From Corynebacterium urinipleomorphum (GTDB taxonomy: Bacteria > Actinomycetota > Actinomycetes > Mycobacteriales > Mycobacteriaceae): 64,000 bases of DNA. The position numbers were made by a program, and so were the translations under genes. The DNA lies in assembly GCF_900155535.1 (NCBI RefSeq), contig NZ_LT706965.1, forward strand, positions 181,473-245,472, read 5' to 3'. Below, piece by piece: positions 43,936 through 52,494 of this stretch. The notes beneath the pieces are model-generated. The model made no database searches. It worked only from the letters and a program-made list of their open reading frames with translations, and was not told the origin of the DNA. Each line of letters opens with the position of its first letter. Within the stretch, counting starts at the first letter, position 1.

Positions 43936-45270
43936 TTACGCTCCCAGCAGGTTCTGGCCGCAGACGCGGACGGTGTTGCCGTTGACGGCGACGGAGGACG
44001 GAGCAGCGAAGAATGCGACGGTCTCGGCGACGTCGATCGGCTTACCGCCCTGGCTCAGGGAGTTGAGGCGGCGGCCGACCTCGCGGGTGGTGAACGGGAT
44101 GGCATCGGTCATGTCGGTCTCGATGAAGCCCGGAGCCACAGCGTTGATGGAACCGCCCTGGGCAGCGATCTTCTCAGCCAGAGCGTCGACGAAGCCGACC
44201 ACACCGGCCTTGGTGGTGGCGTAGTTGGTCTGGCCGCGGTTACCGGCGATTCCGGCCATGGAGGAGACGCCGATGATGGAGGGCTTTTCGGCGAACGCAT
44301 CGGCGTCGATAAGCGCCTCGGTGATGCGCACGGGCGCGACGAGGTTGATGTTCTGGACCATGTTCCAGCGGCCCTCGTCCATGTTGACCAGCAGCTTGTC
44401 GCGGGTGACACCGGCGTTGTGGACGATGGTGTCGATCTTGCGGCCGTAACGCTCCTGGGCGTGCTTGGCAATCTCCTCGGCGGCCTTCGGGTCGGTCACG
44501 TCGAGCGGGAGCGCGGTGCCCTTGACCTTGTTGGCGGTCTTAGCCAGGCCTTCGCCTGCCTGCGGGATGTCCACGCAGATCACCTTTGCACCGTCGCGGG
44601 CAAGAGTCTCTGCAATGGTTGCGCCGATGCCGCGGGCGGCACCGGTGACCACAGCGAGGCGGCCTTCAAGCGGCTTGTCCCAGTTCTCCGGCACCTGCAC
44701 GTCGACCGGGGTGATGCGGATGACCTGGGCGTCGACGAAGGCGGACTTGCCGGACAGGAGGAAGCGGAGAGTGGACTCGACCTTGTTGATCTGGGAGCCA
44801 TCGATCTCCGGGTCCACGTAGACCAGCTGAACCGTGGCAGCTTTGCGCATTTCCTTAGCCAGGGAACGGGTGAAGCCTTCGAGTGCGCGGGCGGCGATGC
44901 GGGCATCCGCGTCGTCGATAAGCTCCGGCGTCGTGCCGATGACCACGAGGCGCGCGTTGTCCAGGACCTTCTTCAGCTGCGGGTTGAAGAAGTTGTACAG
45001 CTCGATGAGGTCCTCCGGCTTCTTCAGCTCGGTCGCGTCGAAGACGATACCGGCGCGCTTTGTGTCAGCTTCGGCCTTGATGAGCTTGTAGGGGCCCTCG
45101 AGCAGCGGGGTCAGCTGGCCGGCGAGACGGCCGTTGCCGCCGACGACCACCGGTCCGTGGAGGAGTGCCTCACCCTGCTTGTAGCGGCGCAGGGGGTAGC
45201 CCTGGGGGACACCTGCTTTAGCAGCCAGGGGGGAGTTGATGAACTGTTCGAGGAGGCCTTTCGATGCCAC
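43936..45270 (-). CDS. fabG: High-molecular-weight 3-oxoacyl-thioester reductase (FabG4-like)
   Basis: A 444-residue SDR reductase of the two-domain HMW FabG type, like Rv0242c (FabG4). The N-terminal ~200 residues are a flavodoxin-like domain of unknown role (PVVVGGNGRLAGQL). The C-terminal reductase has the NAD(P) loop VVTGAARGIGATIA, the NAG motif HNAGVTRDKLL, and the catalytic Ser-Tyr-Lys in SSMAGIAGNRGQTNYATTKAG. It reduces 3-oxoacyl-CoA or -ACP. The start is GTG 45270 with GGAGAAA upstream; the further 26-residue extension has no support. Two exact 11-mer copies (44304-44314, 44913-44923) both encode Leu-Ile-Asp. Confidence 0.93.
   Translation of the reverse strand: MASKGLLEQFINSPLAAKAGVPQGYPLRRYKQGEALLHGPVVVGGNGRLAGQLTPLLEGPYKLIKAEADTKRAGIVFDATELKKPEDLIELYNFFNPQLKKVLDNARLVVIGTTPELIDDADARIAARALEGFTRSLAKEMRKAATVQLVYVDPEIDGSQINKVESTLRFLLSGKSAFVDAQVIRITPVDVQVPENWDKPLEGRLAVVTGAARGIGATIAETLARDGAKVICVDIPQAGEGLAKTANKVKGTALPLDVTDPKAAEEIAKHAQERYGRKIDTIVHNAGVTRDKLLVNMDEGRWNMVQNINLVAPVRITEALIDADAFAEKPSIIGVSSMAGIAGNRGQTNYATTKAGVVGFVDALAEKIAAQGGSINAVAPGFIETDMTDAIPFTTREVGRRLNSLSQGGKPIDVAETVAFFAAPSSVAVNGNTVRVCGQNLLGA
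44304..44314 (-). repeat. 11-mer GCTTATCGACG
   Basis: Exact copy in the FabG4-like gene, sense orientation, codons GCG CTT ATC GAC GCC. Confidence 0.85.
44913..44923 (-). repeat. 11-mer GCTTATCGACG
   Basis: Second exact copy in the same gene, 609 bp away, codons GAG CTT ATC GAC GAC. Confidence 0.85.
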
Positions 45271-45360
45271 AATTTTCTCCTTCTTTTTCGGCAACAGCGA
45301 CCGTTCTAATTCGGTAGCTCTGTGTCGAATACTATTATAAGATCGCAATGGTGACGAACC

Positions 45361-45382
45361 TTACAAAGTTCGAACTTTGTAA
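45361..45382. promoter_or_regulatory. Perfect 22-bp palindrome, probable repressor operator
   Basis: Half-site TTACAAAGTTC followed by its exact reverse complement, centred at 45371/45372 in the 193-bp divergent promoter of the fatty-acyl cluster. The size and symmetry suit a TetR-family dimer pair controlling both arms. TATTATAAGAT just to the left (45333-45343) is A+T-rich and may include a -10. No regulator gene is in the window. Confidence 0.75.
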
Positions 45383-45463
45383 AGTGCCAGACAGAAATCT
45401 CACGGTGAACGACTGAACAGCAGTTATTTACCTCGAGCTCCATGGGAAGTGCAGGAAACAAGC

Positions 45464-46759
45464 ATGAATCAACCGCGCAAAGTAGCCATCCTCGGCGGAA
45501 ACCGTATCCCGTTCGCTCGCTCCAACAAGGAGTACGCAAACGCCTCCAACCAGGACATGCTGACCTCGGCCATCAACGGCCTGGTCGCCCGTTATGGACT
45601 GCAGGATCAGGAGCTGGGCCTCGTGGTCGGTGGCGCTGTGCTCAAGCACGCCCGCGACTTCAACCTCGTGCGTGAGTCCGTGCTCGGTTCCGAGCTGTCG
45701 TCCACGACCCCCGCATTCGACATCCAGCATGCTTGCGGCACCTCGCTGACATCCGCCATCCAGGTCGCAGACGCGATCGCGCTCGGCCGCATCGAGAACG
45801 GCATCGCTTGCGGCGCCGACACTACCTCCGACGCGCCGCTGGCCGTCAACGACGCTTTGCGTAAGACGCTGATCCGTCTGTCCAACGCCAAGTCCACCAA
45901 GGACCAGCTCAAGCTCGTCGGCTCTATCCGCCCGAACCAGCTGGCACCGGAGCAGCCGCAGAACGGCGAGCCGCGCACCGGCCTGTCCATGGGAGAGCAC
46001 GCAGCGATCACCGCGCGCGAAATGGAGATCAGCCGCGAAGCTCAGGATGAGTTGGCTGCCACGTCCCACCAGAACCTGGCTAAGGCGTACGAGGAGGGCT
46101 TCTTCAACGACCTGATGACGCCGTTCTTGGGTGTCAACCGCGACACCAACCTCCGCCCGGACTCCTCCGTGGAGAAGTTGTCCAAGCTCAAGCCCGTCTT
46201 TGGCAAGAAAGACGCCGAGCAGCACGGCGGCACCGCCACCATGACCGCGGGTAACTCGACCCCGCTTACCGACGGCGCCGCGGCAGTCCTGCTCAGCTCC
46301 GAGGAGTGGGCAAAGGAGCAAAACCTCCCCGTCCGCGCATACCTCGTCGACTCTGAGCTCGCTGCCGTGGATTTCGTCTCCGGTAAGGACGGCCTGCTCA
46401 TGGCCCCGACATACGCCGTCCCGCGCCTGCTTGAACGCAACGGCCTGACCCTCCAGGACTTCGACTTCTACGAGATTCACGAGGCATTCGCGTCCCAGGT
46501 CCTGGCCACCCTGAAGGCATGGGAAGACGAGATCTACTGCCGCGAGCGTCTCGGTCTGGACAAGCCGCTGGGCGCGATCGACCGCTCCAAGCTCAATGTC
46601 AAGGGCTCCTCTCTGGCTGCCGGACACCCGTTCGCGGCCACCGGCGCACGCATCCTCGCCTCCGCGGCGAAGACCCTCGAGGAGAACGGCGGCGGCCGCA
46701 CCCTCGTCTCCATCTGTGCCGCTGGCGGCCAGGGCGTCGTAGCGATCATCGAGCGCTAA
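45464..46759 (+). CDS. Acetyl-CoA acetyltransferase / 3-ketoacyl-CoA thiolase (FadA2-like)
   Basis: A 431-residue thiolase. The nucleophilic cysteine is in QHACGTSLTSA (about residue 87), the histidine in AAGHPFAATGARI, and the second cysteine in ICAAGGQGV near the C-terminus. It cleaves 3-ketoacyl-CoA with CoA or runs in reverse. Gene order with the HtdX/FabG4-like pair and the oxidase matches Rv0241c-Rv0244c (htdX-fabG4-fadA2-fadE5). The start is ATG 45464 with CAGGAA 8 nt upstream; ATG 45449 is less well placed. It is transcribed away from the palindrome at 45361-45382. Confidence 0.94.
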   Translation: MNQPRKVAILGGNRIPFARSNKEYANASNQDMLTSAINGLVARYGLQDQELGLVVGGAVLKHARDFNLVRESVLGSELSSTTPAFDIQHACGTSLTSAIQVADAIALGRIENGIACGADTTSDAPLAVNDALRKTLIRLSNAKSTKDQLKLVGSIRPNQLAPEQPQNGEPRTGLSMGEHAAITAREMEISREAQDELAATSHQNLAKAYEEGFFNDLMTPFLGVNRDTNLRPDSSVEKLSKLKPVFGKKDAEQHGGTATMTAGNSTPLTDGAAAVLLSSEEWAKEQNLPVRAYLVDSELAAVDFVSGKDGLLMAPTYAVPRLLERNGLTLQDFDFYEIHEAFASQVLATLKAWEDEIYCRERLGLDKPLGAIDRSKLNVKGSSLAAGHPFAATGARILASAAKTLEENGGGRTLVSICAAGGQGVVAIIER

Positions 46760-46811
46760 ACCTCCGCACACCCCAATCCCAAAAGGAAGCATTCAAGGAA
46801 AGAAGGACATC

Positions 46812-48923
46812 ATGACTTCTGTCGAGGATAAAGTCCGCAAAGTCACTCTGGAACGCCGCTCCCAGAAGGCGTCTCCGGAATCCCGCTCCCCGAAGACGCT
46901 GCCGGAGACTCCGGATCAGGCTGTCGCAGGCAAGCTGAAGACCCTGCTCGACGGCCCGTGGGAAGAGCAGAAGGACAGCATCCGCGAGCAGCTCAACCGC
47001 GAGGAATCGCTGCCGATGATCGAGGGCTCGGTGGAGGAGATCCGCGCGGCCCTGCTGGAGAAGGTCAAGATGGTGGCCTCCACCGGCATGATGCAGACCG
47101 CCTTCTCCAAGGCGAACGGCGGCTCCGGCGAGGCTCACGTGGGCATCATGGGCTTGGACCTCCTCGGCCAGTTCAACGGTTCCCTGGCTATTAAGTCCGG
47201 TGTGCAGTTCGGCCTGTGGGGCGGCGCCGTCGACGTGTTGGGTACGGAGCGCCACAAGCAGTACGCCAAGGGCGCGATGAACCTGTCTATGCTCGGCTCC
47301 TACGGCATGACCGAGCGCGGCCACGGCTCCAACGTCCAGGAGCTGGAGACGACTGCGACCTACGACCCGGAGACCAAGGAGTTTGTGATCAACTCCCCGT
47401 CCCCGTCCGCAACCAAGGTCTACATTGGCAACACCGCACGCGACGGCCGCTGGTCCGCCGTCTTCGCCCAGCTGTACACCCCGGGCGAGGAAGAGTCCCA
47501 CGGCGTCCACTGCTTCGTGGTGCGCATCCGCGAGGATGACGGATCCCCGGTCGAGGGCGTCAAGATCGGCGACCACGGCCACAAGGGCGGTTTGCTCGGC
47601 GTGGACAACGGCACTCTGACCTTCGACAACGTCCGCATCCCCCGCGAGGCCCTGCTGAACCAGTTCGGCGATGTCGACGAGGACGGAAACTACACGTCTC
47701 CGATCGAATCGAAGAACCGCCGCTTCTTCACCATGCTGGGCACGCTGATTCGTGGCCGCATTGCAGTCGGCGCCGCTGGTTCCGGTGCCACCAAGTCTTC
47801 CCTCGCCATCGCCCTGAAGTACGCGAACCAGCGCCGCCAGTTCGATTACGGCGACACCGGTCAGGAAGACAAGCTGATCGACTACCGTCAGCACCGCCGC
47901 CGCCTGATCATCCCGCTGGCGCGCACCTACGCGATCCAGTTGCTGCAGAACCAGCTGACCGCACGCTACGCCGACCAGACTGCACGTCAGGCATCGGGTG
48001 AGTGGTCCACCACCAACCCGACCGAAGCACAGGCTCTGGCTTCCCGCGAGATGGAGACCCTGGCCGCGGCGTTCAAGGCTGTCGCCACCGAGCACGCAAC
48101 TGACACCATCCAGGAGTGCCGCGAGGCATGCGGCGGCGCCGGATTCATGTCGGAGAACCTGCTGACCACCTACCGCGCCGACACCGACGTGTACAACACG
48201 TTCGAGGGCGACAACACCGTCCTGCTGCAGCTGGCCGGCAAGAATCTCCTCACCGCGTACACCAGCGAGATGGCTAACCCGTCCGCCATGGACATTGTGA
48301 AGTTCGCGGCCACCAACGTGACCGACATCTTCCGCAGCCGTGCTGGCCTGGGCGCCACCGTCCAGTCCGTGGTGGACACCTTCACCAGCGAGGAAGCGTC
48401 CCTGTTCGACGCCGACTACCAGCTGAAGGTCATCCAGATGCGCGAGCAGCTGGTCATGCGTTCCCTGATTCGCCGCGTCCAGGGCGCACGCAAGCTGGAC
48501 AAGGCTGAGGCTGCCAAGGTCATCGACAAGGCGCAGGACCACATGCTCAACGCTGCCTGGGCTTACATTGAGAACCTAATGGTCCAGGCCATGATCGAGG
48601 CAGAGCGCTCCCTGCCGGTGGGCTCCACCGAGCGTGCTGTCTTCGAGCAGGTCCGCCACCTGTTCGTCTTTGACACCATCATCCGCAACGCTGGCTGGTA
48701 CCAGGAGCACAACGTGATCTCCTCCGGCCGCGTGAAGGCTGCCCGCGCCGCCATCAACGACCTGGTCGACTCGCTCGGCCCGTGGTCCGAGGTGCTGGTG
48801 GATGCCTTCGCCATTCCGTCTGTCGTCCTCGACCGTCCGCTGTTCAAGGACGGCGGCACCGACGACAGCCGTGACAACCCGGAGGCATGGAAGGTCGGCT
48901 CCAACATCCCGACCGGTAAGTAG
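46812..48923 (+). CDS. Acyl-CoA dehydrogenase/oxidase (ACOX-like)
   Basis: A 703-residue flavoprotein of the acyl-CoA dehydrogenase superfamily. It is closer in architecture to acyl-CoA oxidases: GSYGMTERGHGSNVQ (flavin/acyl contacts), DHGHKGGLLGVDNGTLTFDNVRIPRE in shortened form, CGGAGFMSENLL, and the catalytic glutamate in NTFEGDNTVLLQLA. A C-terminal ~200-residue helical domain follows, as in ACOX enzymes. The first acyl-CoA oxidation step of a beta-oxidation cycle is inferred. It has AAGAAGGA at the start codon, lies 53 bp after the thiolase gene, and has a strong hairpin 30 bp beyond its stop. Confidence 0.93.
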   Translation: MTSVEDKVRKVTLERRSQKASPESRSPKTLPETPDQAVAGKLKTLLDGPWEEQKDSIREQLNREESLPMIEGSVEEIRAALLEKVKMVASTGMMQTAFSKANGGSGEAHVGIMGLDLLGQFNGSLAIKSGVQFGLWGGAVDVLGTERHKQYAKGAMNLSMLGSYGMTERGHGSNVQELETTATYDPETKEFVINSPSPSATKVYIGNTARDGRWSAVFAQLYTPGEEESHGVHCFVVRIREDDGSPVEGVKIGDHGHKGGLLGVDNGTLTFDNVRIPREALLNQFGDVDEDGNYTSPIESKNRRFFTMLGTLIRGRIAVGAAGSGATKSSLAIALKYANQRRQFDYGDTGQEDKLIDYRQHRRRLIIPLARTYAIQLLQNQLTARYADQTARQASGEWSTTNPTEAQALASREMETLAAAFKAVATEHATDTIQECREACGGAGFMSENLLTTYRADTDVYNTFEGDNTVLLQLAGKNLLTAYTSEMANPSAMDIVKFAATNVTDIFRSRAGLGATVQSVVDTFTSEEASLFDADYQLKVIQMREQLVMRSLIRRVQGARKLDKAEAAKVIDKAQDHMLNAAWAYIENLMVQAMIEAERSLPVGSTERAVFEQVRHLFVFDTIIRNAGWYQEHNVISSGRVKAARAAINDLVDSLGPWSEVLVDAFAIPSVVLDRPLFKDGGTDDSRDNPEAWKVGSNIPTGK

Positions 48924-48952
48924 TGGGGACAGCCGGTAGGCCTACTGACAAA

Positions 48953-48988
48953 TCAACCCCCAGCCGAGAGCGCTCGGCTGGGGGTTGA
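48953..48988. terminator. Bidirectional terminator hairpin
   Basis: A perfect 16-bp stem starting TCAACCCCCAGCCGAG (48953-48968) with an AGCG loop. It separates the oxidase gene (plus) from lipA (minus). T-runs are short. The 11-mer at 48991 is 2 bp from the stem. Confidence 0.85.
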
Positions 48989-48990
48989 GT

Positions 48991-49001
48991 CGTCGATAAG
49001 C
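48991..49001 (-). repeat. 11-mer GCTTATCGACG
   Basis: Exact copy, intergenic, adjoining the terminator between the oxidase gene and lipA. Confidence 0.85.
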
Positions 49002-49059
49002 GGTAGCGCCGCTTTGAGCTGGAAACTGCCGGGGCAGCCAGGAACCGGGGTAGAAGCTT

Positions 49060-50148
49060 CTAGTTCGCCCCGATGCCCGGCATGCCGAGCGTGACGGACG
49101 GGCGGCCAGCGGAGACGACTGGGGTCTCCTCGGAAGCGCCGTACTTGTTCAGCAAGGTCTCGGCTTCCTGGTCCGTCGCGCCCTGGGATGTCTGGGCGAG
49201 GTGCTTCAGGTTCTCCGGCAGCTCGCGGCCGTGGAACTTCATTGCCTCGACGTAGAGCTTGCCCGCGCGGTAGGAAGAACGGACTAGGGGACCGGACATG
49301 ACGGCGGCGAAGCCCATCTCGTACGCGGCATCGCGGTACTCGATGAACTCCTCCGGCTTCACCCAACGCTCGATCGGGTGGTACATCGGGCCCGGCCGCA
49401 GGTACTGGGTGATGGTGATGATGTCCGTGCCGGCATCCTGCATGTCCGCGAGGGCCTCGAGGACCTCCTCGCGGGTCTCGCCCATTCCGAGGATGAGGTT
49501 GGACTTGGTGATCAAGCCGTAGTCGCGTGCCTGGCGGATGACGTCCAGGGAGCGGTCGTAGCGGAACGCCGGGCGGATGCGCTTGAAAATGCGCGGGACC
49601 GTTTCCAAGTTGTGGGCGAACACCTCGGGCTCAGCTTCGAAGACCTGCTGAAGCAGATCCGGCTTGCCCGAGAAGTCCGGCGTGAGGTTCTCCACGCCGG
49701 TGTGCGGGTTGAGCTCATGGATCTTGCGCACGACCTCGGCGTAGAGCCATGCGCCCTCATCCTCGAGGTCGTCGCGGGTGACACCGGTAATGGTGGAGTA
49801 GTTCAGCTGCATCTCGCGAACGGACTCGGCGACGCGCTGCGGCTCCTCCACGTCCAGCGGCTCCGGCTTAGCGGAGTTGATCTGGCAGAAATCGCAGCGG
49901 CGGGAGCAATTCGCGCCGCCGATGAGGAACGTTGCTTCGCGCGATTCCCAGCACTCATGGATATTGGGGCAACCGGCCTCCTGGCACACGGTGTGAAGGG
50001 ACGCACCCTTCACTTTCTTGCGCATGTCCTCGTATTCGGGGCCGGTTTTCACGGCGTTACGGATCCAGCGCGGCTTGGATTCGATCGGGGTTTGCGCGTT
50101 GCGCTTTTCTACGCGGCGCAGCTTGCGTCCTTCTTCTGCGACAGTCAC
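49060..50148 (-). CDS. lipA: Lipoyl synthase
   Basis: A 362-residue radical-SAM enzyme inserting two sulphurs into protein-bound octanoyl groups. The auxiliary cluster motif is [12 protein letters not shown] and the SAM cluster motif CSRRCDFC; the C-terminal serine motif is VRSSYRA. It lies 66 bp after lipB. GTG 50148 follows TAACGT by 7 nt, so besides read-through it probably has its own leaderless promoter. Substrates are GcvH and the E2 lipoyl domains encoded just upstream. Confidence 0.98.
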   Translation of the reverse strand: MTVAEEGRKLRRVEKRNAQTPIESKPRWIRNAVKTGPEYEDMRKKVKGASLHTVCQEAGCPNIHECWESREATFLIGGANCSRRCDFCQINSAKPEPLDVEEPQRVAESVREMQLNYSTITGVTRDDLEDEGAWLYAEVVRKIHELNPHTGVENLTPDFSGKPDLLQQVFEAEPEVFAHNLETVPRIFKRIRPAFRYDRSLDVIRQARDYGLITKSNLILGMGETREEVLEALADMQDAGTDIITITQYLRPGPMYHPIERWVKPEEFIEYRDAAYEMGFAAVMSGPLVRSSYRAGKLYVEAMKFHGRELPENLKHLAQTSQGATDQEAETLLNKYGASEETPVVSAGRPSVTLGMPGIGAN

Positions 50149-50155
50149 GCTGACA

Positions 50156-50161
50156 ACGTTA
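50156..50161 (-). promoter_or_regulatory. -10 element of lipA
   Basis: TAACGT on the minus strand, 7 nt before GTG 50148, in the lipB-lipA gap. Confidence 0.55.
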
Positions 50162-50214
50162 ACCGCGTCCGTGCAAACGTGCGAATATCGCTGGCACGGA
50201 CACCCCTTTTAGAG

Positions 50215-50949
50215 TCAGCTGCGCGTAATGCTGTGGTCGGCGACTTCGAGCTCGCCGGAAAAAGCGCGGTCGAGATTGCGCACGACCGTCGGTGCAATGT
50301 CATCGGGAGTGACATCGCGGCCGGTCTCCAAGCTCAGCGTGGTCACGTCGGCGTCGCTGATGCCGCAGGCGACGATGTGGCCGAAGTACTCAAGAGTGTT
50401 GTTGCAGTTCACCGCTAGGCCGTGCATGGTCACCCCGCGTGTGACGCGGATGCCTAACTGTGCGATCTTGCGGTCGCGGCGCACGCCTAGTTGCGGATCA
50501 TCCGCCGGCACCCACACCCCCGAGCGGCCCTCGATCCGGCCTGCGTCGGGAACGCCGAAGTCGCGGACTGAAGCGATCAAGGCCTCCTCGATCCGGCGGA
50601 CGAAGTCCACCACGTCGACCGGGTCGGCGAGTTTGATGATGGGATAGACCACCAGCTGACCCTCGCCGTGCCAGGTGATGCGGCCGCCGCGGTCCACGGT
50701 GACAACGGGTTGGCCGTTGTCGGGCATGTCCTCCGGCTGCGTGCGTTTTCCAGCGGTGTAGGTGTTGGGGTGCTGGAGCACCAGCAAGGTGTCGCCGATC
50801 TCGTCGTTGGCGCGCTGCGCGGCGAGCTCTGCCTGCAGCTCCCAGGTCTCCGCATAGTCCACGAGCCCCAGTTCCCGCACGTCAAGTGGGGAATCTGAGG
50901 CTCGGATGGAACGGTCGGGCGGGAAGAACGGTTCACGAGGGGCGGTCAT
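50215..50949 (-). CDS. lipB: Octanoyltransferase
   Basis: A 244-residue enzyme transferring octanoyl from ACP to lipoyl-domain lysines, the step before LipA. Signature [17 protein letters not shown], catalytic lysine in [11 protein letters not shown], catalytic cysteine in [15 protein letters not shown] 50949 follows TACCAT by 7 nt. gcvH ends 36 bp upstream on the same strand, so both operon read-through and an own promoter are possible. Confidence 0.97.
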   Translation of the reverse strand: MTAPREPFFPPDRSIRASDSPLDVRELGLVDYAETWELQAELAAQRANDEIGDTLLVLQHPNTYTAGKRTQPEDMPDNGQPVVTVDRGGRITWHGEGQLVVYPIIKLADPVDVVDFVRRIEEALIASVRDFGVPDAGRIEGRSGVWVPADDPQLGVRRDRKIAQLGIRVTRGVTMHGLAVNCNNTLEYFGHIVACGISDADVTTLSLETGRDVTPDDIAPTVVRNLDRAFSGELEVADHSITRS

Positions 50950-50956
50950 GCTCTAC

Positions 50957-50962
50957 ATGGTA
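50957..50962 (-). promoter_or_regulatory. -10 element of lipB
   Basis: TACCAT on the minus strand, 7 nt before ATG 50949. Confidence 0.55.
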
Positions 50963-50985
50963 GACCTCCCGTCACGGGTGCTTTA

Positions 50986-51381
50986 TTAGAGGCCGTTGGC
51001 GGAACCGTACTCCTCGGCGGTCAGCAGCGGACCGGCGGACTCGACGGAGACCTCGAAGAGCCAGCCGTCGCCGAACGGGTCGTTGTTGATCGCCTCGTAG
51101 TTGTCCTCGATCTCCTCGTTCACAGCCGTGACCGTGCCGGTGACGGGAGAGTAGAGGTCGGAGACGGACTTGGTGGACTCCACCTCGCCGCAGGTCTCGC
51201 CGGCAGTGACGGTATCGCCCACAGCCGGCAGCTCGGCGAAGACGATCTCGCCGAGACGCTCGGTGGCCACGGAGGTGATGCCCACGCGAACGGTCTGGCC
51301 CTCCACAGCGTCAGCGGTGGCGTTGACCCACTCGTGGTCCTCGGAGTAGGAGAAGTCCTGGGGCAGCGTGATGTCGGCCAT
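50986..51381 (-). CDS. gcvH: Glycine cleavage system H protein
   Basis: A 131-residue lipoyl carrier that shuttles the aminomethyl group between GcvP, GcvT and lipoamide dehydrogenase. The lipoylated lysine is in VESTKSVSDLYSPV, preceded by GETCGE. The start is ATG 51381 with GAAAGGA 11 nt upstream. It lies 2 bp after the gcvT stop, so it is in the gcvP-gcvT-gcvH operon. Confidence 0.97.
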   Translation of the reverse strand: MADITLPQDFSYSEDHEWVNATADAVEGQTVRVGITSVATERLGEIVFAELPAVGDTVTAGETCGEVESTKSVSDLYSPVTGTVTAVNEEIEDNYEAINNDPFGDGWLFEVSVESAGPLLTAEEYGSANGL

Positions 51382-51383
51382 GG

Positions 51384-52478
51384 CTATTTGTCCTTTCGGG
51401 TGTAGAACGGGGTCTCGCTGACGGTGTACGGGTAGCGCTTGCCCCTGATGTCCACTTCCACTTTAGTGCCCGGCTCGGCGTGCCAGGGGTCAATGTGCGC
51501 AAGAGCCACCGGGTGGCCCAAAGTGGGGGAGGGCTGGCCGGATGTGACCACACCGATACGCTCCTCGGAGCCGTTGCCGTCGGCGAGGAAGACCTCCGCA
51601 CCCTCGCGTGCGGCGCGGCGCTCCTCGGAGGTCAGACCAGCGATGACCACGGAGGGTTCGCGCCCAGTGAGTGCGGCTTTGCCCACGAAGTCGGCTTCCT
51701 TCTTGGCAAACGCGCGGCCCATGCCCGCCTCCACAGGAGTGATGTCGGCGGTGAGCTCGTGGCCGTAGAGCGGCATCGATGCCTCTAGGCGCAGGGAGTC
51801 GCGGGAGGCGAGGCCGCAGGGAGTGCCGGAACCGATCACGGCGTCCCAGACCTTCTCGGCGTCCTCGTTCGTGCAGAAGAGCTCAAAGCCGTCTTCGCCG
51901 GTGTAACCGGTGCGGGCGACGAAGACCTCGACGTCGCCGGCGTTAGCGTTGAGCGTGGTCCAGGCGCCGGAGTAGTAAGCGAGGGGCGCTGGGTCGTCGG
52001 CAAGCAGCGGCGTGAGCGCGTCGAGCGCGCCCGGGCCCTGGACGGCGATGAGCGCGACGCTCTCCGAGTCGTTGCGGATCTCAACGTCGAAGCCTTCGGT
52101 GCGCGCCTGGAACGCGGCCCACACAGTCGCGGTGTTGGCGGCATTGGGCACGACCATGAAGTGGTCGTCGGAGAACTTGTACGTGATCAGGTCATCCAGG
52201 ATGCCGCCGTTCTCGTCGACGATCATGGAGTACTTCGCCTTGCCCACCTTGAGGTTGGACAGGTTGGAGATGAGCACGTAGTCGAGGTATGCGCCGGCGT
52301 CGGGACCGGTGACGTCGATCTCGCCCATGTGGGACAGGTCGAAAATGCCCACGGCGTTGCGCACGGCGCGGTGCTCCTCGAGCTCGCTGCCGTACTTCAG
52401 CGGCATGGTCCAGCCGCCGAAATCGGTGAAGGAAGCGCCGAGCTCCTCGTGCTTTTGGTGCAGCGGGGTCTGTGGCAT
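51384..52478 (-). CDS. gcvT: Glycine cleavage system T protein (aminomethyltransferase)
   Basis: A 364-residue folate-dependent enzyme transferring methylene to tetrahydrofolate and releasing ammonia. Typical features: HEELGASFTDFGGWTMPL at the N-terminus, FDLSHMGEIDVTGPDA, TGYTGEDGFELF with the catalytic aspartate region, and the C-terminal GxTSGxxSPTL version VVTSGQPSPTLGHPVAL. The start is ATG 52478 with GGAGA upstream; the longer frame to 52544 runs into gcvP's end. Confidence 0.96.
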   Translation of the reverse strand: MPQTPLHQKHEELGASFTDFGGWTMPLKYGSELEEHRAVRNAVGIFDLSHMGEIDVTGPDAGAYLDYVLISNLSNLKVGKAKYSMIVDENGGILDDLITYKFSDDHFMVVPNAANTATVWAAFQARTEGFDVEIRNDSESVALIAVQGPGALDALTPLLADDPAPLAYYSGAWTTLNANAGDVEVFVARTGYTGEDGFELFCTNEDAEKVWDAVIGSGTPCGLASRDSLRLEASMPLYGHELTADITPVEAGMGRAFAKKEADFVGKAALTGREPSVVIAGLTSEERRAAREGAEVFLADGNGSEERIGVVTSGQPSPTLGHPVALAHIDPWHAEPGTKVEVDIRGKRYPYTVSETPFYTRKDK

Positions 52479-52494
52479 GGCTGTGGGGTCTCCT

